Translations under genes and position numbers: made by a program
Part shown: in pieces, positions 42,480 through 50,745 of the stretch
Layout of the letters: the number at the start of each line of letters is the position of its first letter
Position numbering within the stretch: position 1 is the first letter of the stretch
The notes under the pieces: model-generated
Told to the model about the DNA's origin: nothing
The model's input: the letters and a program-made list of their open reading frames with translations, nothing else
Database searches by the model: none
Assembly (NCBI RefSeq): GCF_000400485.1
Contig: NZ_ASHR01000035.1
Location: 1 to 64,000, forward strand
Direction: 5' to 3'
Source: Agrococcus pavilionensis RW1
Lineage (GTDB): Bacteria; Actinomycetota; Actinomycetes; Actinomycetales; Microbacteriaceae
DNA length: 64,000 nt

Positions 42480-43598
42480 ATGCGTGAGCAGGCGCTGCTG
42501 GAGAAGGCGATCGGTCGCACCGGTCGCCTCGTCGCCGTCGAGCCCTTCGGGCACGGCAGCATCGCGCGCTTCACGATCGACGACGGCGAGTGGGCCGGCG
42601 AGTGGTTCGTCGACACCTCGCGGCAGCCGGTCGCGGTCGAGACCGGCTTCGTCGTCAGCACGAGCGACGGCGTCCCTGTCGCCCGCATCTGGAAGCATCC
42701 GCTCGACCCGCGCCTGCCGGCGCTGCGCACGGCCGTCGACCCCGAGCGGCTCGCGCGCATCTCGGCCGCGGCGGGCAGCAGCGGCCGGATCGAGGCGCGC
42801 GTGCTCGCCTACCGCCCGGGCCGCCGCGCCGTCGTGCGCATCACGCAGCACGGCGTGCACCTGTTCGTGAAGGTCGTGCGGCCCGCGGAGGCCGAGGACC
42901 TCGTGGCGATCCACGAGGCGTGCCGCTCGGTCGGCGTGCCCGCGCCCGAGGTCGTGCACTGGTCGCCGTCGGGCGTCGTCGTCGTGCGCGACGCGATCGG
43001 CACGCCCGGCCCCGTCACGGCCGCGACGATGCCGGCCGACGACGTCGTCGACGCGGTCGACGCGCTCCGCGAGCGGCTGCTCACGGTGCGCACGCGCCGC
43101 ATCGCGCGCGCCTCGGTCGCGACGCGCATCGACTGGCACCTCGCGCGCATCGGCGAGGCACTCCCCGACCGCGCCGCCGACGTGCGAGCGCTCGCGCCCT
43201 TCGTGATCGCGAACGCGCGCCGCGTCGGCCCGCCGCGCGTCATCCACGGCGACCTCCACATCGGCCAGCTCTTCTTCCACGGCAGCGCCGTCTCGTCGGT
43301 CATCGACGTCGACACCGCGGGGCTCGGCGACCCCGCCGACGACTGCGCCGCCTTCGTCGGGCACGCGACCGCGAGCGCCGTGCGCAACGACGTCGCGGGG
43401 CGCGCGGCCGATGCCGAGCTGCTGCAGGACCTCGCCGACGCCGCCGAGGAGCGCTGGCTCGACTCGGCGCACACGCGAGCGCTCACGGCGCTGCACCTGC
43501 TCGGCCACGGCATCCGCGCCGCCGAGCGATCGCCCGAGGCGGCGAGCCTGCTGCTCGATCGCGCGCTCGAGGTCACGGGGCTCCGGCCCCGCCGCTGA
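42480..43598 (+). CDS. Phosphotransferase of the aminoglycoside phosphotransferase (APH) fold, copy 1
   Basis: 372 residues. An N-terminal domain of about 80 residues (EWFVDTSRQPVAVETGFVV and ARIWKHPLDPRLPAL) precedes a kinase domain: YRPGRRAVVRI (about 119), the Lys in LFVKVVRP (about 138), the catalytic loop VIHGDLHIGQLFF (about 253) and the metal motif VIDVDTAGLGDPADD (about 275). The Brenner loop reads HGDLHIGQ, with Gln where most family members have Asn. It is clearly paralogous to the gene at 45913. The pair flanks a two-component system. Substrate unknown; antibiotic resistance should not be assumed. Confidence 0.8.
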   Translation: MREQALLEKAIGRTGRLVAVEPFGHGSIARFTIDDGEWAGEWFVDTSRQPVAVETGFVVSTSDGVPVARIWKHPLDPRLPALRTAVDPERLARISAAAGSSGRIEARVLAYRPGRRAVVRITQHGVHLFVKVVRPAEAEDLVAIHEACRSVGVPAPEVVHWSPSGVVVVRDAIGTPGPVTAATMPADDVVDAVDALRERLLTVRTRRIARASVATRIDWHLARIGEALPDRAADVRALAPFVIANARRVGPPRVIHGDLHIGQLFFHGSAVSSVIDVDTAGLGDPADDCAAFVGHATASAVRNDVAGRAADAELLQDLADAAEERWLDSAHTRALTALHLLGHGIRAAERSPEAASLLLDRALEVTGLRPRR

Positions 43599-43613
43599 GC
43601 CGGCGGCGGCCGC

Positions 43614-44276
43614 TCACACGAGCCGGTAGCCCATCCCCCGCACCGTCTCGATGCGCTCCGCGCCGAGCTTGTTGCGGAGGTAGCGGATGTACACGTCGAC
43701 GACGTTCGAGCCCGGGTCGAAGTCGTAGCCCCACACGCGAGAGAGCAGCTGCTCGCGCGAGAGCACCTGGCCCGCGTGGCGCACGAGCTCCTCGGCGAGC
43801 GCGAACTCGCGGCCCGAGAGCTCGACCTCGCGGCCGTCGACGCTCGCGCGCCGGGTGCGGACGTCGAGCGCGAGGCCCTGGTGCGAGAGCTGCGCGACCG
43901 GCTGGCCGCTCGGCGCGGCGCTCGCCATCCGCAGCCGCACGCGCGCGAGCAGCTCGTCGAAGCGGAAGGGCTTGGCCATGTAGTCGTCGGCGCCGCCCTC
44001 GAGCCCCGCGACGGTGTCGGCACCGCCCGCGCGCGCCGTGAGGATGATGACCGGCATCGTCGAGCCCGAGCCGCGCAGCTGCGCGAGCACCTCGAAGCCG
44101 TCCAAGCCCGGCAGCCCGATGTCGAGCACGAGCAGGTCGAACTCGTCGGTGAGCGCGAGGTCGAGCGCCTCGGGGCCCGTCGTCGCGACGCGCGTCGAGA
44201 AGCCCGCGGCCGCGAGCCCCTTCTCGACGAACGACGCGATGCGCGCCTCGTCCTCCGCGATCAGGATCGATGCCAT
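43614..44276 (-). CDS. OmpR/PhoB family response regulator
   Basis: 220 residues. Receiver domain with the acidic pair EDE (residues 8-10), phosphoacceptor Asp in LLVLDIGLPGLDG (about residue 52), TAR and Lys in DYMAKPF (about 102). C-terminal winged helix DNA-binding domain with SREQLLSRVWGYDFDPGSNVVDVYIRYLRNKLG. The start overlaps the kinase gene's end by 16 bases. Likely binds the GATGAG direct repeats upstream of the kinase gene. Confidence 0.95.
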   Translation of the reverse strand: MASILIAEDEARIASFVEKGLAAAGFSTRVATTGPEALDLALTDEFDLLVLDIGLPGLDGFEVLAQLRGSGSTMPVIILTARAGGADTVAGLEGGADDYMAKPFRFDELLARVRLRMASAAPSGQPVAQLSHQGLALDVRTRRASVDGREVELSGREFALAEELVRHAGQVLSREQLLSRVWGYDFDPGSNVVDVYIRYLRNKLGAERIETVRGMGYRLV

Positions 44277-45811
44277 GGCTGCTCCTCGCTGTCGGTCTGG
44301 GATCGGGCGTCGGGTCGGGCGTCGAGCCGGGCGCGATCGACGGCGCCCCGGGGCGGATGCGCGCCACCGGCGGCGGGGACGACGGCGCCCGGGAGGGTGA
44401 GCCGGAACTCGGAGCCGACCGAGGCATCCGTCGCCCTGGCATCCACGACCGACGCCGAGCCGCCGTGGCGCTCCGCGATGAGGGTCACGATCGCGAGCCC
44501 GAGCCCCGAGCCGCCGTCGCCCCGCCCCTCCGCGACGCCGCGGCGGAAGCGCTCGAAGATGACGGCCTTGAGCTCGTCCGGCACGCCCGGTCCGCGGTCG
44601 CGCACGAACAGCTGCAGGTCGCGGCCGAGCACGCGCGCGCCGATCGCGATCGGGCCGCGCGCGTGCCGCGCGGCGTTCGCGACGAGCTGCAGCATCGCTT
44701 GCGTGATGCGGTCGGGATCGAGCACGGCGACCGCGGCCACCGCCTCGACCCCGGGCTCGAGCTCGGCGCCGTCGATCGCGCGCGCCTTCTCGGCGATCTG
44801 CTCGAGCAGGGCCGCGACGTCGGTCTGCCGCAGCTCGAAGGCGCCCGGGTCGCGCAGCCGCGCCGCTGCGCGCAGGTCGTCGACGAGCCGCGCCATGCGG
44901 TCGAGCTCGTCGATCGCGAGGTCGCGGGTCGCCTCGACGTCGGCCGGGTCGTGCGCGTCGACGAGCTCGAGGTGCCCGCGCACGATCGTGATGGGCGTCT
45001 TGAGCTCGTGGCCCACATCGCGCAGCAGCTCGCGCTGGCTGCCGAGCGCGCCGCCGAGCCGGTCGAGCATGCCGTTGACGGTGATCGCGAGCTGCGACAC
45101 GTCGTCGCGGCTCGACCCGACGGGGATGCGCTCCGAGAGGCTCGCGGCCGAGGAGCGCTCGGCGACCTCGCGCATCCGCCGGATGGGGCGCAGCAGCCGG
45201 TCGGAGACGAGCAGGCCGACGAGGAACGTCGCCGCGGTCGTGACGAGCGCCGTGATCGTGAACACGCGCGCGGCGCCGTCGAGCTCGGCGAGCTCGGCAT
45301 CGACGTCGTAGCCGGTGACGAAGACGGCGGCGGGCGGCGCGCCCTCGTCGACGTCGCCCACCACGACGGGCGCCGCGAGGTAGCGCACGGTGCGCTCGCC
45401 GCCCGCGTAGGTGCCGACCACGACCTCGTGCCCGGCGGTCTCGGCGACGACGCGCTCGACGAAGCCCGGCAGCCGGTCGAGCGGCACGTCGGTCGCGATG
45501 CCCGGCACGAGCGCCGCGCTGCCGTCGACGATGCCGAGCGTGCCGGTGTTGTCATCCGGCGCGAGCCGCTGCACGACCGCCCGCAGCGCTTGCGCGGAGT
45601 CGGCCCACGCGTCGTCGGCGACGATGAAGCTCGCCGACTCGAGCGCCGCGCGCAGGTTCGCCTCGATCTGCTCGAGCGTGCGCGAGCGCTCCGCGACGTA
45701 GGCGACCCCGCCGGCCACGAACGCCGAGACGAGCGCGAGGAGCGTCAGCAGCCCGACGATGCGCGAGCGCACCGTCCATGGGCGCAGTCGCCTCCGCTCG
45801 GGATGGGCCAT
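44261..45811 (-). CDS. Sensor histidine kinase
   Basis: 516 residues. TM1 at about 18-42, an extracytoplasmic sensor of about 140 residues, TM2 at about 190-210, HAMP, HisKA with the phosphoacceptor in DVGHELKTPITIVRGH (about 275), and HATPase with VANAARHARG, DRGPGVPDE and GGSGLGLAIV. It partners the response regulator whose start it overlaps. The ATG at 45811 is used; a TTG 12 bases upstream is possible and a GGAGG lies between them. The signal is unknown. Confidence 0.93.
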   Translation of the reverse strand: MAHPERRRLRPWTVRSRIVGLLTLLALVSAFVAGGVAYVAERSRTLEQIEANLRAALESASFIVADDAWADSAQALRAVVQRLAPDDNTGTLGIVDGSAALVPGIATDVPLDRLPGFVERVVAETAGHEVVVGTYAGGERTVRYLAAPVVVGDVDEGAPPAAVFVTGYDVDAELAELDGAARVFTITALVTTAATFLVGLLVSDRLLRPIRRMREVAERSSAASLSERIPVGSSRDDVSQLAITVNGMLDRLGGALGSQRELLRDVGHELKTPITIVRGHLELVDAHDPADVEATRDLAIDELDRMARLVDDLRAAARLRDPGAFELRQTDVAALLEQIAEKARAIDGAELEPGVEAVAAVAVLDPDRITQAMLQLVANAARHARGPIAIGARVLGRDLQLFVRDRGPGVPDELKAVIFERFRRGVAEGRGDGGSGLGLAIVTLIAERHGGSASVVDARATDASVGSEFRLTLPGAVVPAAGGAHPPRGAVDRARLDARPDARSQTDSEEQPWHRS

Positions 45812-45844
45812 GCCTCCATTCAACCCCCGCGGTCGCGGGGCGGC

Positions 45845-45861
45845 GATGAGCCGAGGATGAG
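45845..45861. promoter_or_regulatory. Candidate response-regulator box: GATGAG direct repeat at 11-base period
   Basis: GATGAG at 45845-45850 and again at 45856-45861. Direct repeats at 11 bases fit OmpR-type regulators, which bind one face of the helix. The site lies in the 101-base divergent gap between the sensor kinase gene and the second APH-fold kinase gene, so it could control both. A related GATGAGAG occurs at 47131. Confidence 0.55.
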
Positions 45862-45912
45862 AGGCCCCTCGCGATCGGCCCGCGCCGCCCGGCGATCTGG
45901 TCGAATGGCCGT

Positions 45913-47151
45913 GTGGATGCAGCGATCGACGGGCGCGCCCAGAGCGCCGAGGAGCGGATGCTGCGCGACGCCCTCGGCGAGCAGCTCGAGGGCGAGCTGC
46001 GCATCATCAGCCGCGAGCCGTTCGGCGGCGGCGCGCTCACGGGCTTCGAGGAGCTCTCACCCCAGGCGCGCTACTGGTACGTCGACACCTCCGGCAAGCG
46101 GGTCGAGGCCGAGACGGGCTTCGTGCTCGGCGACCCGGGGCGCCCCGACGCGCGCATCTGGCTGCACCCGGCCGATCCCCGCTTGCCCGCCCTCGCCCCC
46201 GCATCCTTCCCCGCCGCCGCGGCGACGCTCATGGGCCGGCTCGGCGTCTCGATCGACCGCCCGCCCGAGCTGCTCGTCTACCGGCCCGGCAAGCGGGCGA
46301 TGTTCCGGATGCGCGCGGGCGAGCGGGAGACCTACCTCAAGATCGTGCGCCCGTCGGCCTCCGGCTCGATCGTCGAGCTGCAGGAGTCGCTGCGCGCGGG
46401 CGGCGTGCCCGTGCCGCACATCACCGGCTGGTCGGAGCTCGGGATCGTGCTCACCGAGACGGCCGACGGCGTGCCGCTGACCTCGCGGCTCGCCGAGCTC
46501 GAGCCCGATCGGCTGCTCGACTCGATCGACGCGCTGCGCGAGCGGATCGCCGCGGTCGACACCGGCCGCGACGCGCGCGCCTCGCTCGCGCTGCGGCACG
46601 ACTGGTACCTCGCGCGCATCGACGCGGCGCTCGCCAGGGCAGCGGAGGGCGACCCGGCGGTCGCCCCGTCGGCGGTGCTCCGCGACCACCTCGCCGCCGT
46701 GACGGCGGTCGTGACGGGCGCCGACGCATCCGCCCTCGTCGTCGACGAGGCCGAGCGGCGCACGATCCACGGCGACCTGCACGTCGGGCAGCTGTTCGTC
46801 GACGCCGACGACGCGAGCGCGATCGCGGGCGTCATCGACATCGACACCGCGGGGCTCGGCGACCCGGCCGACGACGAGGCGGCGCTCATCGCCCACCTCA
46901 TCGCCTCGATCGCGCTCGCGCGGCGCGACGAGGGCCGCTCGGCGGGCTTCCGGCGGCTGCTCGACGCCGCGGCCGCGCGCTGGCTCGCCCCCGGGCGGCC
47001 GGGCCGGGCGCGCGTCGCGCACCGCACCGCCGTGCACGTGCTCGCGCACGCGCTCGCGCCGATCGAGCGCGGCGACCTCGAGACCGCGGAGGTCGAGCTC
47101 GCGCTCGGCCGCGACATCCTGCGCGATGCAGATGAGAGACCTCTCATCTGA
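45913..47151 (+). CDS. Phosphotransferase of the APH fold, copy 2
   Basis: 412 residues, paralogous to the protein at 42480 along its whole length: WYVDTSGKRVEAETGFVL, ARIWLHPADPRLPAL, YRPGKRAMFRM, TYLKIVRP, IHGDLHVGQLF (about 289) and VIDIDTAGLGDPADDEA (about 311). The Brenner loop has the same unusual HGDLHxGQ. Extra length is mainly in the linker near residues 245-285. GTG start. It is divergent from the sensor kinase gene and shares its candidate regulator box. Substrate unknown. Confidence 0.8.
   Translation: MDAAIDGRAQSAEERMLRDALGEQLEGELRIISREPFGGGALTGFEELSPQARYWYVDTSGKRVEAETGFVLGDPGRPDARIWLHPADPRLPALAPASFPAAAATLMGRLGVSIDRPPELLVYRPGKRAMFRMRAGERETYLKIVRPSASGSIVELQESLRAGGVPVPHITGWSELGIVLTETADGVPLTSRLAELEPDRLLDSIDALRERIAAVDTGRDARASLALRHDWYLARIDAALARAAEGDPAVAPSAVLRDHLAAVTAVVTGADASALVVDEAERRTIHGDLHVGQLFVDADDASAIAGVIDIDTAGLGDPADDEAALIAHLIASIALARRDEGRSAGFRRLLDAAAARWLAPGRPGRARVAHRTAVHVLAHALAPIERGDLETAEVELALGRDILRDADERPLI
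47129..47150. promoter_or_regulatory. Perfect 10-bp palindrome across the stop of the second kinase gene
   Basis: CAGATGAGAG (47129-47138), centre AC, CTCTCATCTG (47141-47150). It contains GATGAG in both orientations and overlaps the TGA at 47149-47151. It lies 42 bases before the next gene, so it may be a second response-regulator site there, or a terminator-type hairpin. Confidence 0.5.
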
Positions 47152-47191
47152 GCGTCCTCCCGCCCTCACGGAGACCGGCGAGGGTGGAGGC

Positions 47192-47524
47192 ATGCAGCGG
47201 AAGCAGTGGGTGCTCGTCGGCACCGCGGGGGCGCTCACCCTCGCGGGGCTCAGCGTGGGCGCGATGGGGATCGCGAACGCGATGCAGGTGCAGGACGCGG
47301 CAGGCTCGCCCGTCGCCGGCATCGAGCTGCGCGGCGAGCGCTCGAGCACGGGCGACGGCTCGGCACCGGGCGCGAAGGCCGCCGCGGGCACGATCGTCGC
47401 GCCCTCGCCGACCGAGGCGGCGGTCTCCGCTCAAGAGGTGCCCGCCCCGGAGCCCGTGCCGGCCCCGGCCCCGGTCGCGCCGGCCGGCTCCGCGAGCGCC
47501 GCCTCGGCCGGCTCGAACGGCTGA
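47192..47524 (+). CDS. Small exported or membrane-anchored P/A-rich protein
   Basis: 110 residues. The N-terminus MQRKQWVLVGTAGALTLAGL continues into a hydrophobic segment ending GIANAM, a signal peptide or anchor. The rest is low-complexity Ala/Pro/Ser/Gly with a PAPEPVPAPAPV run; no Cys, so not a lipoprotein. GAGGG is seven bases before the ATG. It follows the second APH-fold kinase gene, with the GATGAG palindrome between them, so it may be a target of the two-component system. Function unknown. Confidence 0.65.
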   Translation: MQRKQWVLVGTAGALTLAGLSVGAMGIANAMQVQDAAGSPVAGIELRGERSSTGDGSAPGAKAAAGTIVAPSPTEAAVSAQEVPAPEPVPAPAPVAPAGSASAASAGSNG

Positions 47525-47579
47525 CGCCGACCGGATCGCGCGCCGATCGGCGCGCGATCGCCGTCGACCTCGCGGCGGG

Positions 47580-47598
47580 TCGTTTGGTAGACTAACGA
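47580..47598. promoter_or_regulatory. MarR operator overlapping a leaderless-type promoter
   Basis: TCGTT (47580-47584), 9-base spacer, AACGA (47594-47598). The -10 hexamer TAGACT (47588-47593) sits inside it, six bases before the ATG at 47600. Autoregulation by the MarR protein encoded downstream is the simple reading. Confidence 0.55.
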
Positions 47599-47599
47599 A

Positions 47600-48019
47600 A
47601 TGCCGACCATCGCCCTCGCCGACGCCTTCCGGGTCGCCCTCGTGCGCATGGGCAGGCGCATGCGGGCCGAGCGGGTCGACGAGGCGCTCTCGCTCCACCA
47701 CCTCTCGGCGCTCGGCGCGCTGCAGGTCGTCGAGGAGCCCACCCTCGCCCGCATCGCGGCGTGCGAGGGCGTGAAGCCGCCGAGCATGGTCAAGACGCTC
47801 CAGCACCTCGAGTCGCTCGGCTACGTCGAGCGCCGCGACCACCCGAGCGACGGCCGCATGGTGCTCTTCGCGATCAGCGAGAAGGGCGGGCAGATGATCG
47901 CCGAGACGCGCGAGCGCCGCAACCGCGCGCTCGCCGAGGCGATCGACGCGCTGAGCCCCGAGGACCGCGAGGCGCTCGTGCGCGCCATCCCCGTCATCCA
48001 GAGGCTCGCCGAACGATGA
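47600..48019 (+). CDS. MarR family transcriptional regulator
   Basis: 139 residues. HTH with LARIAACEGVKPPSMVKTLQHLESLGYVERRDHPSDGRMVLFAISEKG (about residues 50-98). It heads a two-gene operon with an MFS exporter (ATGA overlap), a frequent drug-efflux arrangement in which MarR represses the pump until a compound binds. Confidence 0.92.
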   Translation: MPTIALADAFRVALVRMGRRMRAERVDEALSLHHLSALGALQVVEEPTLARIAACEGVKPPSMVKTLQHLESLGYVERRDHPSDGRMVLFAISEKGGQMIAETRERRNRALAEAIDALSPEDREALVRAIPVIQRLAER

Positions 48020-49281
48020 TGTTCCGCTCCCTGCGCCTGTTCAACTACCGCACGTGGTTCACCGGCGCCCTCATCTCGAACATCGGCGCGTGGATGCAGT
48101 CCACCGCGCTGTCGTGGACCGTGCTCACGGTGCTCACCAACAACGACGCGACCGCGGTCGGCGTCAACATGGCGCTGCAGTTCGGTCCCCAGCTGCTGCT
48201 CGTGCCGGTCTCGGGGCTCATCGCCGACAAGTACGACCGCCGCAAGGTGCTGCTCGTGACGCAATCGGCGATGGGCATCCTCGCGCTCATCCTGGGCATC
48301 GTCGTCACCGCGGGCGTCGTCGAGCTGTGGCACGTGCAGCTGTTCGCCCTCGCCTTCGGCATCGTGCAGTCGTTCGACAACCCGGCGCGGCAGGCGTTCG
48401 TCTCGCAGATCGTCGGGCAGGACGACATCGCCAACGCGGTCGCCCTCAACTCCGCCTCGTTCCACGGCGCGCGCCTCGTCGGCCCGGCCGTCGCGGGCCT
48501 CTTGATCGCGCTCGTCGCGCCCGGCCCGGTGTTCCTCATCAACGCCGTGACCTTCATCGCGATGATCGTCGCGCTCCTGCGGCTGCGCACCGACGAGCTG
48601 CGGCCGAGCCCGCGCGGCGCGAAGGGGCTCGGCGACATCGTCGCGGGCTTCCGCTACGTGAAGAAGCGCGGCGACCTCATGATCGTCTTCGCGATGGCGT
48701 TCATCCTCGGCACCTTCGGGCTCAACTTCCCCATCTACATCTCGACCATGACGAGCGTCGAGTACGAGGCGCAGGCCGACACCTTCGGCATCCTCTCGAG
48801 CGCGATGGCGATCGGCTCGGTCGCGGGCGCGCTGCTCGCCGCTCGCGCCGCGCGCCCGCGCTGGACCCTCATCGTCGGCGGCCTGGGCCTGTTCGTGCTC
48901 GGCTGCCTCGCGGCGGCGGTCTCGCCGCACATCGTGCTGTTCGGCGTCGCGCTCGTCGTGGCGGGCTTCACGGCGCAGCTGTTCATGACCAACGCCAACT
49001 CGATGGTGCAGCTCACGAGCGCGCCCGAGATGCGCGGCCGCGTCATGGCGCTCTACGGCGCGGTCTTCATGGGCGGCACCCCGATCGGCGCGCCGATCGT
49101 CGGCTGGGTGGCGGATGCGTGGGGCCCGCGGGCGGGACTCCTCGTCGCGGCCGCGACGTGCCTCGTCGCCTTCGCGGTCGGCGCCATCTGGTGGATCCGC
49201 GTGCGCCGCTCCGACCGCATGAGCCGCACCGGCACGCTCACGCTGCCGCCGCCCACCGAGCAGATCGACATCGCCAAGTAG
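48016..49281 (+). CDS. MFS transporter (MFS_3/EntS-like exporter)
   Basis: 421 residues, about 11-12 membrane segments. The start FRSLRLFNYRTWFTGALISNIGAWMQSTALSWTVL, the loop DKYDRRKVLL and the block FDNPARQAFVSQIVGQDDIANAVALNSASFHGARLVGPA (about 115-155) are diagnostic of the enterobactin-exporter-like MFS_3 group. Probably exports a drug or siderophore-like compound. Translationally coupled to marR. A C-terminal tail of about 20 residues is cytosolic. Confidence 0.93.
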   Translation: MMFRSLRLFNYRTWFTGALISNIGAWMQSTALSWTVLTVLTNNDATAVGVNMALQFGPQLLLVPVSGLIADKYDRRKVLLVTQSAMGILALILGIVVTAGVVELWHVQLFALAFGIVQSFDNPARQAFVSQIVGQDDIANAVALNSASFHGARLVGPAVAGLLIALVAPGPVFLINAVTFIAMIVALLRLRTDELRPSPRGAKGLGDIVAGFRYVKKRGDLMIVFAMAFILGTFGLNFPIYISTMTSVEYEAQADTFGILSSAMAIGSVAGALLAARAARPRWTLIVGGLGLFVLGCLAAAVSPHIVLFGVALVVAGFTAQLFMTNANSMVQLTSAPEMRGRVMALYGAVFMGGTPIGAPIVGWVADAWGPRAGLLVAAATCLVAFAVGAIWWIRVRRSDRMSRTGTLTLPPPTEQIDIAK

Positions 49282-49304
49282 CCTCGGTCGCGGTCGCGGT
49301 CGCG

Positions 49305-49919
49305 TCAGCCGCGTCGCCGCCACCCCGACACCGCGAGCGCCTCGTCGAGCGCGTCGTGCACCGCGAGCCGCTCGAGCGAGTCGAGCTCCTCGCGAGCGCC
49401 GGCCGACGCGGGCGCCCGACCGGGCGCGCCGACGCGCACGGTCGAGCCGCCGCTCTGGCGCAGCATCGCGGTCGGCGTCTCGATGACGTCAGCATGCTCG
49501 AGCTCTCCCCCGCCCGCATCGCGCAGCTCGCAGCGCTCCTCGCCCCACGAGCCGACGCGCCACCGCACCTCGATGTGCGCACCCGCGTGATGCACGGCGC
49601 ACGGGCTGTCGGCGAGCCGGCGGGCGAGCTCGCTCGCGACGTCCGCGAGCGCCCAGCGCCCCTCGCCGCTCACCGCCGCGGGCTGCGGCCGCGCCGCCGC
49701 GAGCGGCATCGCGCGCCGTCGCCGATCGCGCAGCATCCCCCGCACCGCGAAGCCGACGAGCAGCGCGCCGACGACGAAGCACGCGGCCGGCACGAGCAGC
49801 ACGAGCGTCTCGACGTCGAGCGCCCAGCGCCGCGGCACGGCGAGCATCGCGGCGAGCACCGCCGCGCCGACGGCGGTGAAGAGCGCGCCGATCAGCAGCG
49901 GCACGAGCCGCCGCGTCAC
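49305..49919 (-). CDS. Membrane protein with cytosolic domain, unknown function
   Basis: 204 residues. Two membrane segments (about residues 5-27 and 38-60), a basic stretch RDRRRRAMPL and a soluble domain of about 130 residues with WRVGSWGEERCELRDAGGGELEHADV. No family recognised. The GTG start overlaps the TauE gene's stop (GTGA), so it is coupled to that exporter gene. It converges on the MFS gene, with a short run of GGTCGC repeats (49286-49303) between them. Confidence 0.7.
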   Translation of the reverse strand: MTRRLVPLLIGALFTAVGAAVLAAMLAVPRRWALDVETLVLLVPAACFVVGALLVGFAVRGMLRDRRRRAMPLAAARPQPAAVSGEGRWALADVASELARRLADSPCAVHHAGAHIEVRWRVGSWGEERCELRDAGGGELEHADVIETPTAMLRQSGGSTVRVGAPGRAPASAGAREELDSLERLAVHDALDEALAVSGWRRRG

Positions 49920-50710
49920 GCCTTGCGGCTCGACTGCACGGCCTCGATGACGAGCCGGACGATGAGCACCGCGAGGAAGACGGCGAAGACGATGGAAGCC
50001 GTGCGCGGGTCGAGCAGGTTGGCGACGGCCGCGCCGAGCGCGGTCGTGACGCACGCGGAGAGCCCCACGACGAGCGCGGAGCGCAGGTCGACGTTCTTGC
50101 GCCGCAGGTTGCCGATCGTGCCGGAGATCGCGGTGGGGATCATCATCGCGAGCGACGTGCCCTTCGCGACGAGGTCGCTCTGCCCGAAGAGCAGGATGAG
50201 CATCGGCACGATGATGATGCCGCCGCCGACGCCGAGGATGCCCGAGAGCACGCCCGTGCAGAAGCCGAGCACGACGAGCCCGATGATCGGCAGCACCGTG
50301 AGCTCGAGCTCCGCCTCGCGCGAGGGGACGACGAGGAAGAGGCTCACGGCGACCGCGGCGAGGAAGACGATGAACGCCCAGCGGATCGCGAGCAGCGGCA
50401 GCCGGTGCAGCAGCTGGGCGCCGACCTGCGCGCCGGTCACCGAGCCGACCACGAGGATCAGCGCGACGAGCCAGTCCACCTGCTCGAGCGCCGCGTAGCT
50501 CGCGACGCCGACGAGCGCGGCCGGCACGATCGCGGCGAGCGAGGTGCCCGCCGCGAGCCGGCGCTCGAAGCCGGCCGCGAGCACGAGGAGCGGCACGATG
50601 ACGATGCCGCCGCCGATGCCGAACATGCCCGAGAGGAACCCGGCGAAGAGGCCGATCCCGATGAGCGACCACAGCGGGCGACGGCGGGTGGCCTCGAGAT
50701 CGTCTGTCAC
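49916..50710 (-). CDS. TauE/SafE family sulfite/sulfoacetate exporter-like protein
   Basis: 264 residues with eight hydrophobic segments in two repeats. Each begins with the family signature: GFLSGMFGIGGGIVIVPLL (about residue 20) and GVLSGILGVGGGIIIVPML (about 150). Members export small organosulfur or carboxylate anions. GTG start, decided by the position of the first repeat. Coupled by GTGA to the downstream membrane gene. Confidence 0.92.
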   Translation of the reverse strand: MTDDLEATRRRPLWSLIGIGLFAGFLSGMFGIGGGIVIVPLLVLAAGFERRLAAGTSLAAIVPAALVGVASYAALEQVDWLVALILVVGSVTGAQVGAQLLHRLPLLAIRWAFIVFLAAVAVSLFLVVPSREAELELTVLPIIGLVVLGFCTGVLSGILGVGGGIIIVPMLILLFGQSDLVAKGTSLAMMIPTAISGTIGNLRRKNVDLRSALVVGLSACVTTALGAAVANLLDPRTASIVFAVFLAVLIVRLVIEAVQSSRKA

Positions 50711-50745
50711 CCATCCATCTTGCCGTGACCGGCCGCATCCGTCGT

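Noticed and set aside
42480-47151. Aminoglycoside resistance genes
   Set aside because: The APH fold alone does not show this. Both proteins have an extra N-terminal domain and an altered catalytic loop and sit in a chromosomal signalling context.
49286-49303. GGTCGC hexamer run between convergent genes
   Set aside because: Only about three copies; such short runs are expected by chance at this GC content.
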